DNA of 64,000 nt from Cordylochernes scorpioides (lineage: Eukaryota; Arthropoda; Arachnida; Pseudoscorpiones; Chernetidae): positions 65,739,887 through 65,803,886 of the forward strand of contig CP092871.1 in NCBI GenBank assembly GCA_030710605.1, written 5' to 3'. Below are positions 55,021-64,000 of this stretch, piece by piece. Position 1 is the first letter of the stretch; the number at the start of each line of letters is the position of its first letter. The position numbers and the translations under genes are program-made. The notes beneath the pieces are model-generated. The model ran no database searches, was not told the DNA's origin, and saw only the letters and a program-made list of their open reading frames with translations.

Positions 55021-55311
55021 TATAAAATAAAAGGATTTAAAAGCGCGAATGTTTCTTTTATACACAAAACAAACTTCTACTGTCCTTACTGCGATGAAAA
55101 AATATATTGGGAGGGCTTGGCTCATCAGTGGTGAACCCTCCCAGCGGTTTCGCCAATTTAATCCACCAGATCCAAAATTGGCGAAACCGCTGGGAGGGTT
55201 CACCACTGATGAGCCAAGCCCTCCCAATATATTTTTTCAACGTAGTAAGGACAGTAGAAGTTCGTTTATGTATAAAAGAAACATTCGCGCTTTTAAATAC
55301 TTTTATTTTAT
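55021..55311. repeat. Long near-perfect hairpin, about 130-bp arms
   Basis: Left arm 55021-55152 and right arm about 55180-55311 are reverse complements with few changes (cgcgaatgtttctttta, gggagggcttggctcatcag, gaaccctcccagcggtttcg), separated by about 25-30 nt. The 14-bp direct repeat acagagggaatatt flanks at 55007-55020 and 55347-55360. Apparent frames on both strands are shadows of the palindrome. A diverged partial relative lies at 55665-55750. Confidence 0.9.
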
Positions 55312-55489
55312 ATGTATAGATGGCGCGTTATTGCTTTGTGTAATTTACAGAGGGAATATTACAGCCATATATCAATTTAATTTTTTCATTTCATTTGAAT
55401 TAAAAAGCCTGTGTTGAATTATAGTGGGTAGAATATTAGAGAAGCTATACGGTATATGGTAAAAGCATTGCTCACATCACCTGAATGAA

Positions 55490-55530
55490 GTACTCTAGTG
55501 AAAGATGGTAACAAGGCTGTTACCAAATAA
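55490..55530. repeat. MITE family M core, copy 4
   Basis: aaagatggtaacaaggctgt followed by taccaaataaag; only the inner palindrome is clear. Confidence 0.4.
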
Positions 55531-55664
55531 AGAATACTTATTTGGCATTAGTACCTTAGGGGATTTACAATTTTAACATACAATTAATTACACGAGCATC
55601 TTTATTCAAAATTAGAAAATATTTATGTGAGAATTTTTTTTTTTTTTTTTTTGAAATAACCAAT

Positions 55665-55750
55665 TTCCTACTGCAATGAAAAAAATATATATATTAGGAG
55701 CTGGCTCATCAGTGGTAAACCCTTCTCCCAGTAGTTTCTCCAGTTCATGT
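55665..55750. repeat. Diverged partial copy of the 55 kb hairpin element
   Basis: Shares ctactgcaatgaaaaaa, ggagctggctcatcagtggt and aacccttctcccag with one arm of the hairpin at 55021. Confidence 0.6.
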
Positions 55751-57480
55751 AGTAACAACACCAAGCAATTTATAAATGAAATTTCAGTAACAACATTGTT
55801 GGACACTGATTAAAATATCACTAAATACTATGCTGTCATCAAATGTGTGACAGCACTTAATAAATAACTTATTTAGATTGAGTCTTATTATATTCAACTC
55901 TACTATAATTGTACTGAAAAGGGACACCTCTCCCTTTTAAAAATGTATTTTTTTTTATAACCCCAGTATACCACATATTGTTGGTGATAAAGATATGCCC
56001 CAACACCAGTTTGGGCAAATTCAGACAAAAACTTAACCTGTATACCATGGTTTTGGGCTACAGACCTCATCAGTATAGAAGCAAGCGGCTTCAATTTCAT
56101 AACATCCTACGAGAGGAATTAAATGGGTCAAATCTGCCAAAAAGGTACTTGAAGGGAAAAATGCCCTTTTAGTACATGAATATCATCCTGCCACAATCTT
56201 CTTATATATTTCATTACCTCTTAATTATAACATTTGGTAACAAGACTTGCCGAAATGTCAACATATAAAAAAAAAAATTACCTATTTGAATTTAATCTTA
56301 TTACTTTGTAATTCCCATCTATAATCCAAGTTGTATTATTAATTAAATATATTTTATTCAATTGTATCTCTTTGAAGTAAAATGTTCATATAAAAAAAAA
56401 ATTTCAAAGCGCTTTTTAGGGAAAAAAATTGTATAATTGAAATTATTTAAATAAAAGGAAAAAAAAAGAAGAAATTTACTGAGATAATAAAAAAAAGTTT
56501 GTTTTTCCTATAAATAAATTTTAAAAAGTTCATACACAAGTGTGTTCATATGAACAAGGGGTTTTTACTGTATCTAAGAATAGAAAAGAGAATCTTTTTC
56601 TTTCCGGAATCAAAATGTTTATAAATTGAGCATCATAGGGAAAGAATGAAAAATAATAAAATTATTGGACAAATGGGATGAGAGAATGGGGGCTTGATAA
56701 AACATAAATGGGAGAAATTGGTAATAAATAAATAGCCATGATGGATTTGTGCATCGAACACATGGATTCTTCCTTCTTTTTTCTCATTCAAATGGAATTT
56801 TAAAAAAAGCATTAAAAAATGTTTTGTGAGCATAAAAATATACAACATTAATTCAACTAATATGATATAAATATAGATTTTTTCCATAAGTTTTATTACA
56901 ATTTAAAAATATGACAAAGAATAGTAAAAAAACAAAACAAACAAAAGAGATTTGGATGAAAATATTTACACATAATTTACAAATATACACAATATATATA
57001 GATAGAGATATAAAAATTATTTTTCATCTCAACGTTTCATTTTTCTGTCTTGAAATTGTAATAAATAGAATCGGAAAGAAATGAATAAGAGATTTATGAG
57101 GCGGAGATAATGAAGAAGAGGGCAAAGTTGGATGGTTTTGCATAGAGGAAGAAACATTAAAATAATAGGAATAAAACAGAGAGAATTTCTCTTACATTAT
57201 TTTAAATCATAAAAAATGTTCCCATAAATTTCGGCAAGTATAAAGAACATATAATTAGTGTAAGGAATCAAGTGTGGGGAATCCAGATAATTGTTAGAAT
57301 TCAAAAAGAAGCAAGCACACACACAAAACAATATTGAAGAAATTAGATTTTTTCCATAAAGTCCTCAAATTGGTAATTTGGTGGTTATATTCATTAGTTA
57401 TTATCATATTCAATCACAATTTAAGTTCATCAGGTGGTGTGATGATTGATAATTTTTACTATTATTTTAAAACACATTTC
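55751..57480. other. no gene seen
   Basis: AT-rich; another weak M core near 55780-55800 (cagtaacaacattgttgg). No supported coding frame. Confidence 0.5.
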
Positions 57481-57486
57481 TTTTAA

Positions 57487-57705
57487 CTACAAGAAAATAA
57501 GACTGAATCCAAATAAATTAATAGTGTGTGACATTTCGGTAACAGCGTTGTTAAAGAATAAAAAAATATTTATATTTTTATTGTTTTGTCTGATGAGTGT
57601 GTGTGGTAACAATGCTGTTACCGAAATGTCACGCACTATTAATTTATTTGGATTAGGTTTTATTTTCTTGTAACTATAATCTATAATCCAAATTGTGCTT
57701 TATCA
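57487..57705. repeat. MITE family M, copy 5, foldback
   Basis: Arms of about 72 bp (acaagaaaataagactgaat ... attaggttttattttcttgt), each holding ggtaacagcgttgtta or ggtaacaatgctgttacc and the block gtgtgacatttcgg. Right end ataatctataatccaaattg. Confidence 0.8.
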
Positions 57706-60013
57706 TATTTATTTTAAATAACATTGAATCTTCGTCCACTTGCTAAATTATTTCAGTGTGTATAAGATTTATTAATCTTATATACGAATAAAAAGATAAA
57801 ATAAACAATGATGTAAATTTTAACAAGGTCGAGAAATCTCAACCTTGAAAAAAGAACCATCAATTGATGAAAAGCCATAGTGATTGCAGAGACATCAATA
57901 GATGGCACATAGTTTTTTTGTACTATCCATTATGACTGAAGGGTTGCCATATTTTTGTTATAGAAAAAATAAAATATTGTGAGTCTGACATAGCTTCCTA
58001 AATTCATCTATTTGATCTCAGGCAACATTTCCCTTTTAGAAAAGTTTCAATAAATTCTGTGTTTCAGTGGGGTGACTCTCAAACTCCCCCAGGATAGAGG
58101 AAGATTTGAATAAAAGTGTCAAAATTTAAACCAAGCCAAGCATGGCTCTATCAGTAGCATTAGAATTAACTTGTTCACTATCCTAACAGTTCTGGTGATC
58201 AAAACAATTGTACATATAAACCTCTTTGCATTCAACACCCCAGGTGCTTCCTGTTGAACTAATAGTGATATTCTGTTAAAGTAGGAGATTTGACTGGGGT
58301 TTTTGAGAGATAAAATTGGTTAAATCAAAGTTGAATGAAAGAGATTATATTCTAGAATTTTATCACTTAGTTGTATTCAGCCTGGATTATTCCGAGGCTT
58401 CCACCACAGTTGTTAGTAAGTGCAAACAAGAATTCAAATTTGCACTTATACAAGATGTTATTTGCACTTACTGATGAGGTAGAACTGATGACAATCTGCA
58501 AGAGAATGAAAACAATGTAAATTCCAAATCCCACCCCTATTTGAGAAAAACAAAAAAAAAGATATTTCCTTATTGTACAAGCTAATATGGGGCTTATTTT
58601 TAATTGCACCATTTTTGTTAGATATTCAGTGAAAAACTGAGAACACTCACAAGTCTCTGGCTTGGTCATCATATATGTCGAGCTTGCTCATTTCAGAAAA
58701 AGTTGCAAAAATATATATATATATATTTTTGGAAATATGTGATTTTATTTAAAGAATTTAGAACAGAAGTCTTTCTGTTGTTTATTGAAGTGGAGTATAT
58801 GTGAAGCATTATTCTCTGCAATGGCGGTGATGGATATAAAGAACCCTTTCTATAGGAGAGCAGTAACAACAAGAAATAAATGAAGATATTTAAATAGAAT
58901 ATAAATTTGCATTTCTTGGTGATTCATCGAATTTTGGGAATTCCTTTCCTTATCTTACTTATACTCCCTTAATTAAATTTACTAAACTTGTGAACCACAA
59001 TTATATTTTAGAGTGATTTATAAAACTTTAATTATTAAGAGATGTGCTATTTTCTTTATAATCCTGATTTATTAGGTTTTTCACCACCAAATTAATTACT
59101 AATTTGAAGCTTAAGTTTTATCTCTATGAAATCATATAAAAGAGAATATTCACCACAATCATTACCATCTTTTTTCAACAATTTTTTTGTAAGTTATTGT
59201 GTCAATAAGAGACCAAAAAAAATTTTTTTTGATAACACTTTCTAGGGTGATAAGAACTTGGAAAAATTTCCATTTTTTGTTTTTCAGGTACGGGCGTGCG
59301 CAAGTTACATACCAAGATATTCTGCTGAGGATAAAATTTACATATTGTTTGTTAGAAAAAGAGGGGGAAGGGGGATAGTGGAACAAGAAGACAGTTATCT
59401 GTTTCTACTCAAAGAGGCTATGAAGCAGAAAAATTCTATATTATATATATATATATATGCATATATATCTCTATGTATACAACTTTATAACAAAAATATA
59501 TATATGGTAGGTTGGGGGTATTTATATACATATACCGTATATATAACAATTCTGGGATGGGGGGTAAAAACATCTGTAGACATAATTTAGCAACAGGTTT
59601 CAATAATAAAAACATAGATAACTTCCTCTGAAAAAAGTACAATTTGGATATTACAGATAGAAATTACGGAGCTACAGCAAGATTAAATAAAGGATTTATT
59701 AATATTGCATCAGAGTATTTATTATATTTATGTAGTTATTATTCATTTTTTTTAAATATTTATATTATTTATATTTTGCTACTCTGGAAACTTCCCTCAT
59801 TGCTTAACTTGTATCTTATAAATGTTAATTTGTGCCTTAAATAAATTGCTGTGTCATCCTGAAGTTTGTCTTTCCTGATTTTCTACGTTACAATATCATT
59901 AGTTCAAACTTGTTCAATGTTATGAAAAACCAAAGATTGAGACCTTATCTCCCACCAGCTGATGTTACAATTAGTATTAGAGATAAGAATCCCATGATAA
60001 AGAATATTTTTGT
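57706..60013. other. no gene seen
   Basis: AT-rich non-coding DNA with TA-rich runs near 58712-58725 and 59440-59460. Confidence 0.5.
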
Positions 60014-60120
60014 GATAAGGTATAATTTGGATTATAGATTAGAAGCATAAGATATAACAAGGCCAATTCCAAATAAATAAATAAATAGTGTGTGATACAG
60101 TTGTAGGCCACAACAGTAGC
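60014..60120. repeat. MITE family M, copy 6 (left arm)
   Basis: gataaggtataatttggatta then aaataaataaatagtgtgtg. A second partial arm (gcagaaacataaggtaacaa, gaccaaataaatg) is at 60200-60235. Confidence 0.6.
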
Positions 60121-60319
60121 ATGTAGGACTAGAGAAGGTTTCCAGGTTCAAATCAAATCCTGTTCAGTTATTATAAATGTAGTTATTTTTTTTTTTAAAT
60201 GCAGAAACATAAGGTAACAAGACCAAATAAATGAATTATGCATAACATAGGATTTGACATTTCTCTTTCTATGATTTGTGGAAGAACTTAAAGAATTTAA
60301 TACCTACACTCTCTCTATA

Positions 60320-60643
60320 TATATATATTTTTTTAAATAAAAATAAACTTTATATTACATAATTTATTTTGAAAATACTTTCTCAAATTTTGTGATTAAA
60401 AATGATGTGAATAAAAATTTTAAATAATGGAATAATATATACTGATTATTTTCATAATCAGCCTTTTATTTTAATGCTAATATATATATTTTTTTAAATA
60501 AAAATAAACTTTATATTACATATTTATTTTGAAAATACTTTCTAAAATTTTGTGATTAAAAAATGATGCGAATAAAAATTTTAAATAATGGAATAATATA
60601 TACTAAATATTTTCATAATCAGCCTTTTATTTTAATGCTAATT
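60320..60643 (+). repeat. Tandem duplication, two units of about 161 bp
   Basis: tttttttaaataaaaataaa...cttttattttaatgctaat occurs twice, offset 161 bp, with only a few differences. Non-coding. Confidence 0.9.
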
Positions 60644-60689
60644 AACATTTTTAAATAAAATTAAAATAAAATTCATTCATTTAAAACCA

Positions 60690-60960
60690 AATACAAATGA
60701 ATAAATAGTGTGTCATGTTTTGATAACAATGACAAAAGTACTGAATGAGAAAATTAATCATCTATTAAATGGTTACGGTTATCAAGTGTGTAAACAAGAG
60801 AGCAGATAAGATTTAGAACATGCTGTGATATATTTTCTCATTCAGTACTTTTGTCTGAAGATGGTAACAACGCTGTTACCTAAACATCCCACACTATTTA
60901 TTTAGATTTGGTCTTATGACCGTGTGTTCATAATCTATAATCCAAATTGTGCCTTATTAA
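60690..60960. repeat. MITE family M, copy 7
   Basis: Arms aaatgaataaatagtgtgtc / cccacactatttatttagat, inner repeat caaaagtactgaatgagaaa / ttctcattcagtacttttgt, core ggtaacaacgctgttacc (60863-60880), right end aatctataatccaaattgtg. Confidence 0.75.
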
Positions 60961-61270
60961 ACCTAGAGAATGTAAATTTCTAATCTTATATATATATATA
61001 TTTTTTTTTTAATTGGTATTATGTTAGCAGACAACCCAATAACAGCTATTAGTGAGTGTGGGGCAGTTATAGCATCTGATTACCAAATTAGGCTTACCAT
61101 ATACTGAACTAGTTTGAAATATGATGATTATCTTAAGATTCTCAGCATGTATTTTTAGCTGGTGAGATATGGGGGGTGTGTATGAGCACTCAAAACATAA
61201 AAAAAAAAAACACCTCACACAACAAGCATTGCTCATATTTTCTAAAAGCATAGGGAAGAATTATATATAT

Positions 61271-61446
61271 AGTAGAACCTCCATGAGAGTACACTCACAC
61301 TAGAAAAAAACCTCTCAATACAGGACAGTTTCATCACCAAAATTACCATTTTTACTTTCTATCAACTCTCTGGCAAGAGGACACCTCTCCCTAAAGAACA
61401 CTTTGGCTTTGCAACTATGTGTCCTTTAAAGAGAGGTTCTACTGTA
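61271..61446. repeat. pogo/Tigger-type MITE, about 176 bp
   Basis: Ends agtagaacctccatgagag and, in reverse, cagtagaacctctctttaaa. A TA dinucleotide flanks each side. Interior has ggacacctctccc and cctctcaatacaggac, typical of pogo-like MITEs. Confidence 0.7.
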
Positions 61447-61592
61447 TATGTAAACAACAGTTAATACCATTCAATACATACAGATTTAATACCATTTTCA
61501 TTCTCATGTAGAAACAGCTCAAGTGGCGATTTTAGATTACAACTAAAAGAGCAGTTGAGCTTCCCAAATATATCAATTAGTTCCTCAAATTG

Positions 61593-61632
<40 letters not shown>

Positions 61633-63600
61633 ATAAATACAACCATCAAAAATAACATCAAAACAAATTTTAAAACTCCAATATATTCAAGAGAAAATAA
61701 AGAAAGTAGTTGAAACAACCTTTAAAATAATAAAAAAAAAAAAGAGGGGCCACAAAATGTAACAAAATATAAGAAATCTAAAATAGACAAACAATATCGT
61801 ATCACCATTGCTATAGAATCATCCACCTACCTGTCAGATTCTGGCAGCACAGTACTAACTGATAAATAATTAGATTTGGGAGATTCCCAAGTATCAGCTA
61901 ACCCTCTCTCTCCCAGTGTTCAATACTCTCTACAGCACAATTCACCCAACTATTATTCAACTCTTGCAAAATTCCAACCTAAATCCTGGCCAATTCTCTA
62001 ACTACCTCAAAGACTGAAGTGAAGATGGTTTTGTGGAAATTGGCCATTTAGGAAAAGTGAAAATAGGTCCAAATTATATTTTAAAAAGTTAAATTAAAAA
62101 AGAATGTTAAATCAGGATTGGCTGAAGTTATGTCACATTGACAAGCCATAAATCTACCCAACTCACTTCCATAATATTCTTCTTTTTAAATCTATATATT
62201 TCTATAAAATAAACTTGAGGTGACAAGCTAAAAAATAAATAAATTTTACATGAAGTTTCGGTACTTTCATTCTTACATTAAGCACTTTAGTCTGAAGTTG
62301 GTGGAACAATTGTGATTCTCAGATTTGATCTTGTTACCTTCACCTAGAGAATACTGTCTTGGGATTATTATATCTGAATTGTAGCTTATATACAACTGTA
62401 AATCCAAATTGTACACAATTTTTATAAACATTTTCTTTAAAAATTTAATATATATATATAAACACAAAATAAACTTTAAATAAAAAAAATTGAGATAATA
62501 TTTTTTAAGAAGTCTCTATAACCCACAAGTAAATTTATGGAAATATAAAATGGTGTCATGGATGCCTTGGTTTGACTTAATTTAACTTTTAGGGCCAGTA
62601 ACTAGACGTTCCATGGAGTAATATTGTCAAAGATAAAACAAATCGATAGTAAATATCAAGAAACCTTATATTTTAAGTGTCAATTAATACTTTTTAAAGC
62701 AATCAACTACAATTAATAAAAAAATATTAAATAATCTTGGCATAAAATAGCATGTTCAGAGGAAGTTCATCATGAAACAACAAAATATTTATATTTATTT
62801 ATATAGCAGAGAATATTTCTGGTGTAACCAATTATTGCAATAAACATTGTTAATCTGTATGTTTGGTTTTAAAAATAAAACATATTTGGTAGAATATTTA
62901 AGAAAAATAATAACAGCATTTAAAATATATATCAGTCATAATAGCAATTAAAAAAAAAACAACAGTTGTCATTTGAGTATAAAAAAAAAATAAATCTTAT
63001 ATTTTTTCCCTTATTTTCAATATAAAAACGGAAAAAAAAAAATTTCATTAAGTCATATAACATACGATAAACTATAAAACTAAACAAAGACAAATTTTAC
63101 AAAATATAAAAATATTAAGTCAACTTCATTAATTATATATATATATAAAAATGATAAATTTTTTAACCCAAATTATTTCTGGAAACAAGAGAGGGGGAGA
63201 GAAAATGTTGTGGCACAAACAAAATAACAGTTTTGCATAGGTAAGCCTGGGAGATAACAGAAACATCCAGGCATATCTAAGGTGTTGAGAGAGAGAGAGA
63301 GAATATTGAGAGAGAGTTGAAGAGAAAGGTTTCGAAATATGGGAGTCCAAAATAAAAAGTTGGAAGTGAAGGAAAGGAGAAAAACAACACACAGTTAAGT
63401 AAGAGGCAGCATCGATGAAATGTTGAGACACCGACAATAATGTTGAAAATACTCCTACAAGAGAGAGAGAGATAGAGAGAGAGAGATGAAGGGGGAATTG
63501 GAATAATGTTGACAGATGGGATGTATATTTATAAAAAAGAGCAAGTGGGAGAGACATCACCCCAACAGAGTAGATTGATGATGAGATGATAATGATGGGG
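61447..63600. other. no gene; simple repeats
   Basis: (TA)n near 61597-61627; a weak M-family copy near 62205-62425; GA-rich tracts at 63287-63320 and 63461-63487. Downstream of the CRTC-like stop codon on the minus strand, so the nearest part is probably its 3' UTR. Confidence 0.5.
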
Positions 63601-63628
63601 AAGTGATATGTACAGGGGGTGGGTGGTG

Positions 63629-63834
63629 CTATGTGGATCGATCAAGACGGAAGGCCTCCTCGGTCGCTGGATCGGCAATGGCGCCAATGTCTGGATCTGT
63701 TAGGATCTGTAGTCCATCGAGGTCGATGGGGTCCAGCCCAGCTCGCAACGCTTCCACTGGCGTGAATAAGTCTGTTTCAAATGCGCCTGAACCAAGGTCC
63801 TTTACAAAGTCCGACCGCAGAGGTTCATCCGCTC
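63629..63834 (-). CDS. CRTC: CRTC-like CREB-regulated transcription coactivator, last coding exon
   Basis: Minus strand: acceptor tgatgcAG (63835-63836), then 67 full codons ending in TAG at 63629-63631. The exon starts in phase 1 (two bases of a split codon). The peptide contains LDPIDLDGLQILTDPD and ADPATEEAFRLDRS, which I recognise as the conserved C-terminal transactivation tail of CRTC/TORC proteins (LDxLxLxGLQMLxDPD...DPATExxFRxDR). CRTCs shuttle to the nucleus when dephosphorylated and bind CREB to activate cAMP/Ca-responsive genes. Upstream exons lie beyond the window. Codon use is balanced and GC-richer than the surrounding DNA, as expected for a host gene under selection. Confidence 0.75.
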
Positions 63835-63845
63835 CTGCATCATAA

Positions 63846-63957
63846 TTTAAAATTGTAACAAATAGTACTTGAATAAAAACATTTTTTAATAAATAGGCAC
63901 TCGGCGGAAAATGCTCTTGGGCAAAATCCAGGCGTTGCCCGGGTCATTCGGCTAGTA
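63846..63957 (+). mobile_element. Helitron-like element 3' end, copy F
   Basis: Shares aaaattgtaacaaatagtac with the family tail, then a weakened hairpin (ccaggcgttgcccggg) and cattcggCTAG followed by T (CTAG at 63954-63957). Lies antisense in the intron, about 12 bp from the CRTC-like exon's acceptor. Confidence 0.65.
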
Positions 63958-64000
63958 TATACTAAAATTAAGAATTCTGCACTTGTAGAACATAGAAAAA

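Noticed and set aside
55049..55417. Several overlapping frames on both strands with similar peptides
   Set aside because: They are mirror products of the 130-bp inverted repeat at 55021-55311.
58367..58672. 101-codon minus-strand frame with hydrophobic segments
   Set aside because: No homology recognised, AT-driven composition, no splice or promoter context.
63129..63560. 143-codon minus-strand frame rich in Leu, Ser and Phe
   Set aside because: Composition comes from GA/CT simple repeats and AT-rich DNA; it lies downstream of the CRTC-like stop, so 3' UTR is more likely.
63603..63845. 80-codon plus-strand frame
   Set aside because: Shadow of the minus-strand CRTC-like exon, whose peptide is clearly conserved in character.

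Overview
This window is AT-rich eukaryotic genomic DNA, most likely from an arthropod (possibly an arachnid; the species cannot be fixed). Evidence: Copia elements primed from the half-tRNA-iMet site (GGTTATGGGCCC), mariner DD34D transposons, Jockey/R1-type LINEs, Helitron-like ends, tRNA-derived SINE and MITE sequences, introns, and one host exon that looks like the 3' end of the CREB co-activator gene CRTC. There are no bacterial operons, no CRISPR and no rRNA.

Layout, left part (1-51,062), a dense nest of transposons. 1-2292: 3' half of a Jockey-like LINE. 2712-6536: Copia-1, LTRs differing at one base, TSD ggttc, reverse transcriptase (RT) deleted in frame. 6649-7370: inverted solo LTR (family G). 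9905-10227: Helitron-like element carrying a tRNA-Gly copy. 10876-14028: Gypsy-B, identical 124-bp LTRs, TSD cagag, single 920-codon ORF whose RT/RNase H is cleanly deleted. 14.5-21.5 kb: LINE graveyard with a near-intact mariner (15903-17232) nested in one of them. 21563-21670: solo LTR of the Gypsy-B family with a perfect TSD. 24370-25834: two G LTRs head to head. 26.3-26.8 kb: tRNA-like gene between 152-bp direct repeats. 27841-33171: Gypsy-A (minus strand), an uninterrupted 1388-codon gag-pol with near-identical LTRs. 33200-40966: older gypsy (family G) with its 5' LTR and pol debris, split by Copia-2 (34826-39262, TSD cttcc) and a 185-bp SINE (TSD 11 bp). 41.1-46.0 kb: decayed Copia-3. 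47096-48381: dead mariner. 48.5-49.0 kb: five-copy repeat built on paired CCAAT motifs. 49.2-49.95 kb: two Helitron pieces. 50.2-50.8 kb: Penelope-like fragment.

Right part (51,163-64,000, after a 100-N gap) has a different landscape: no LTR elements, long AT-rich non-coding DNA, at least seven copies of a foldback MITE family, Helitron/tRNA-Gly copies, a roughly 290-bp near-perfect hairpin, a pogo-type MITE and, at the end on the minus strand, the terminal coding exon of a CRTC-like gene (63629-63834). A Helitron 3' end lies about 12 bp upstream of that exon's splice acceptor. Much of 51-63.6 kb may be the 3' UTR or downstream flank of this gene.

The elements work mostly as parasites of one another. 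Two unrelated LTR families have young copies that kept LTRs and much of their ORF but lost RT, so they probably moved with proteins supplied by full-length relatives. The SINE shares its 3' tail with the Jockey-like LINE at the left edge, the usual sign of a SINE borrowing a LINE's RT. Helitron copies spread a tRNA-Gly gene copy.
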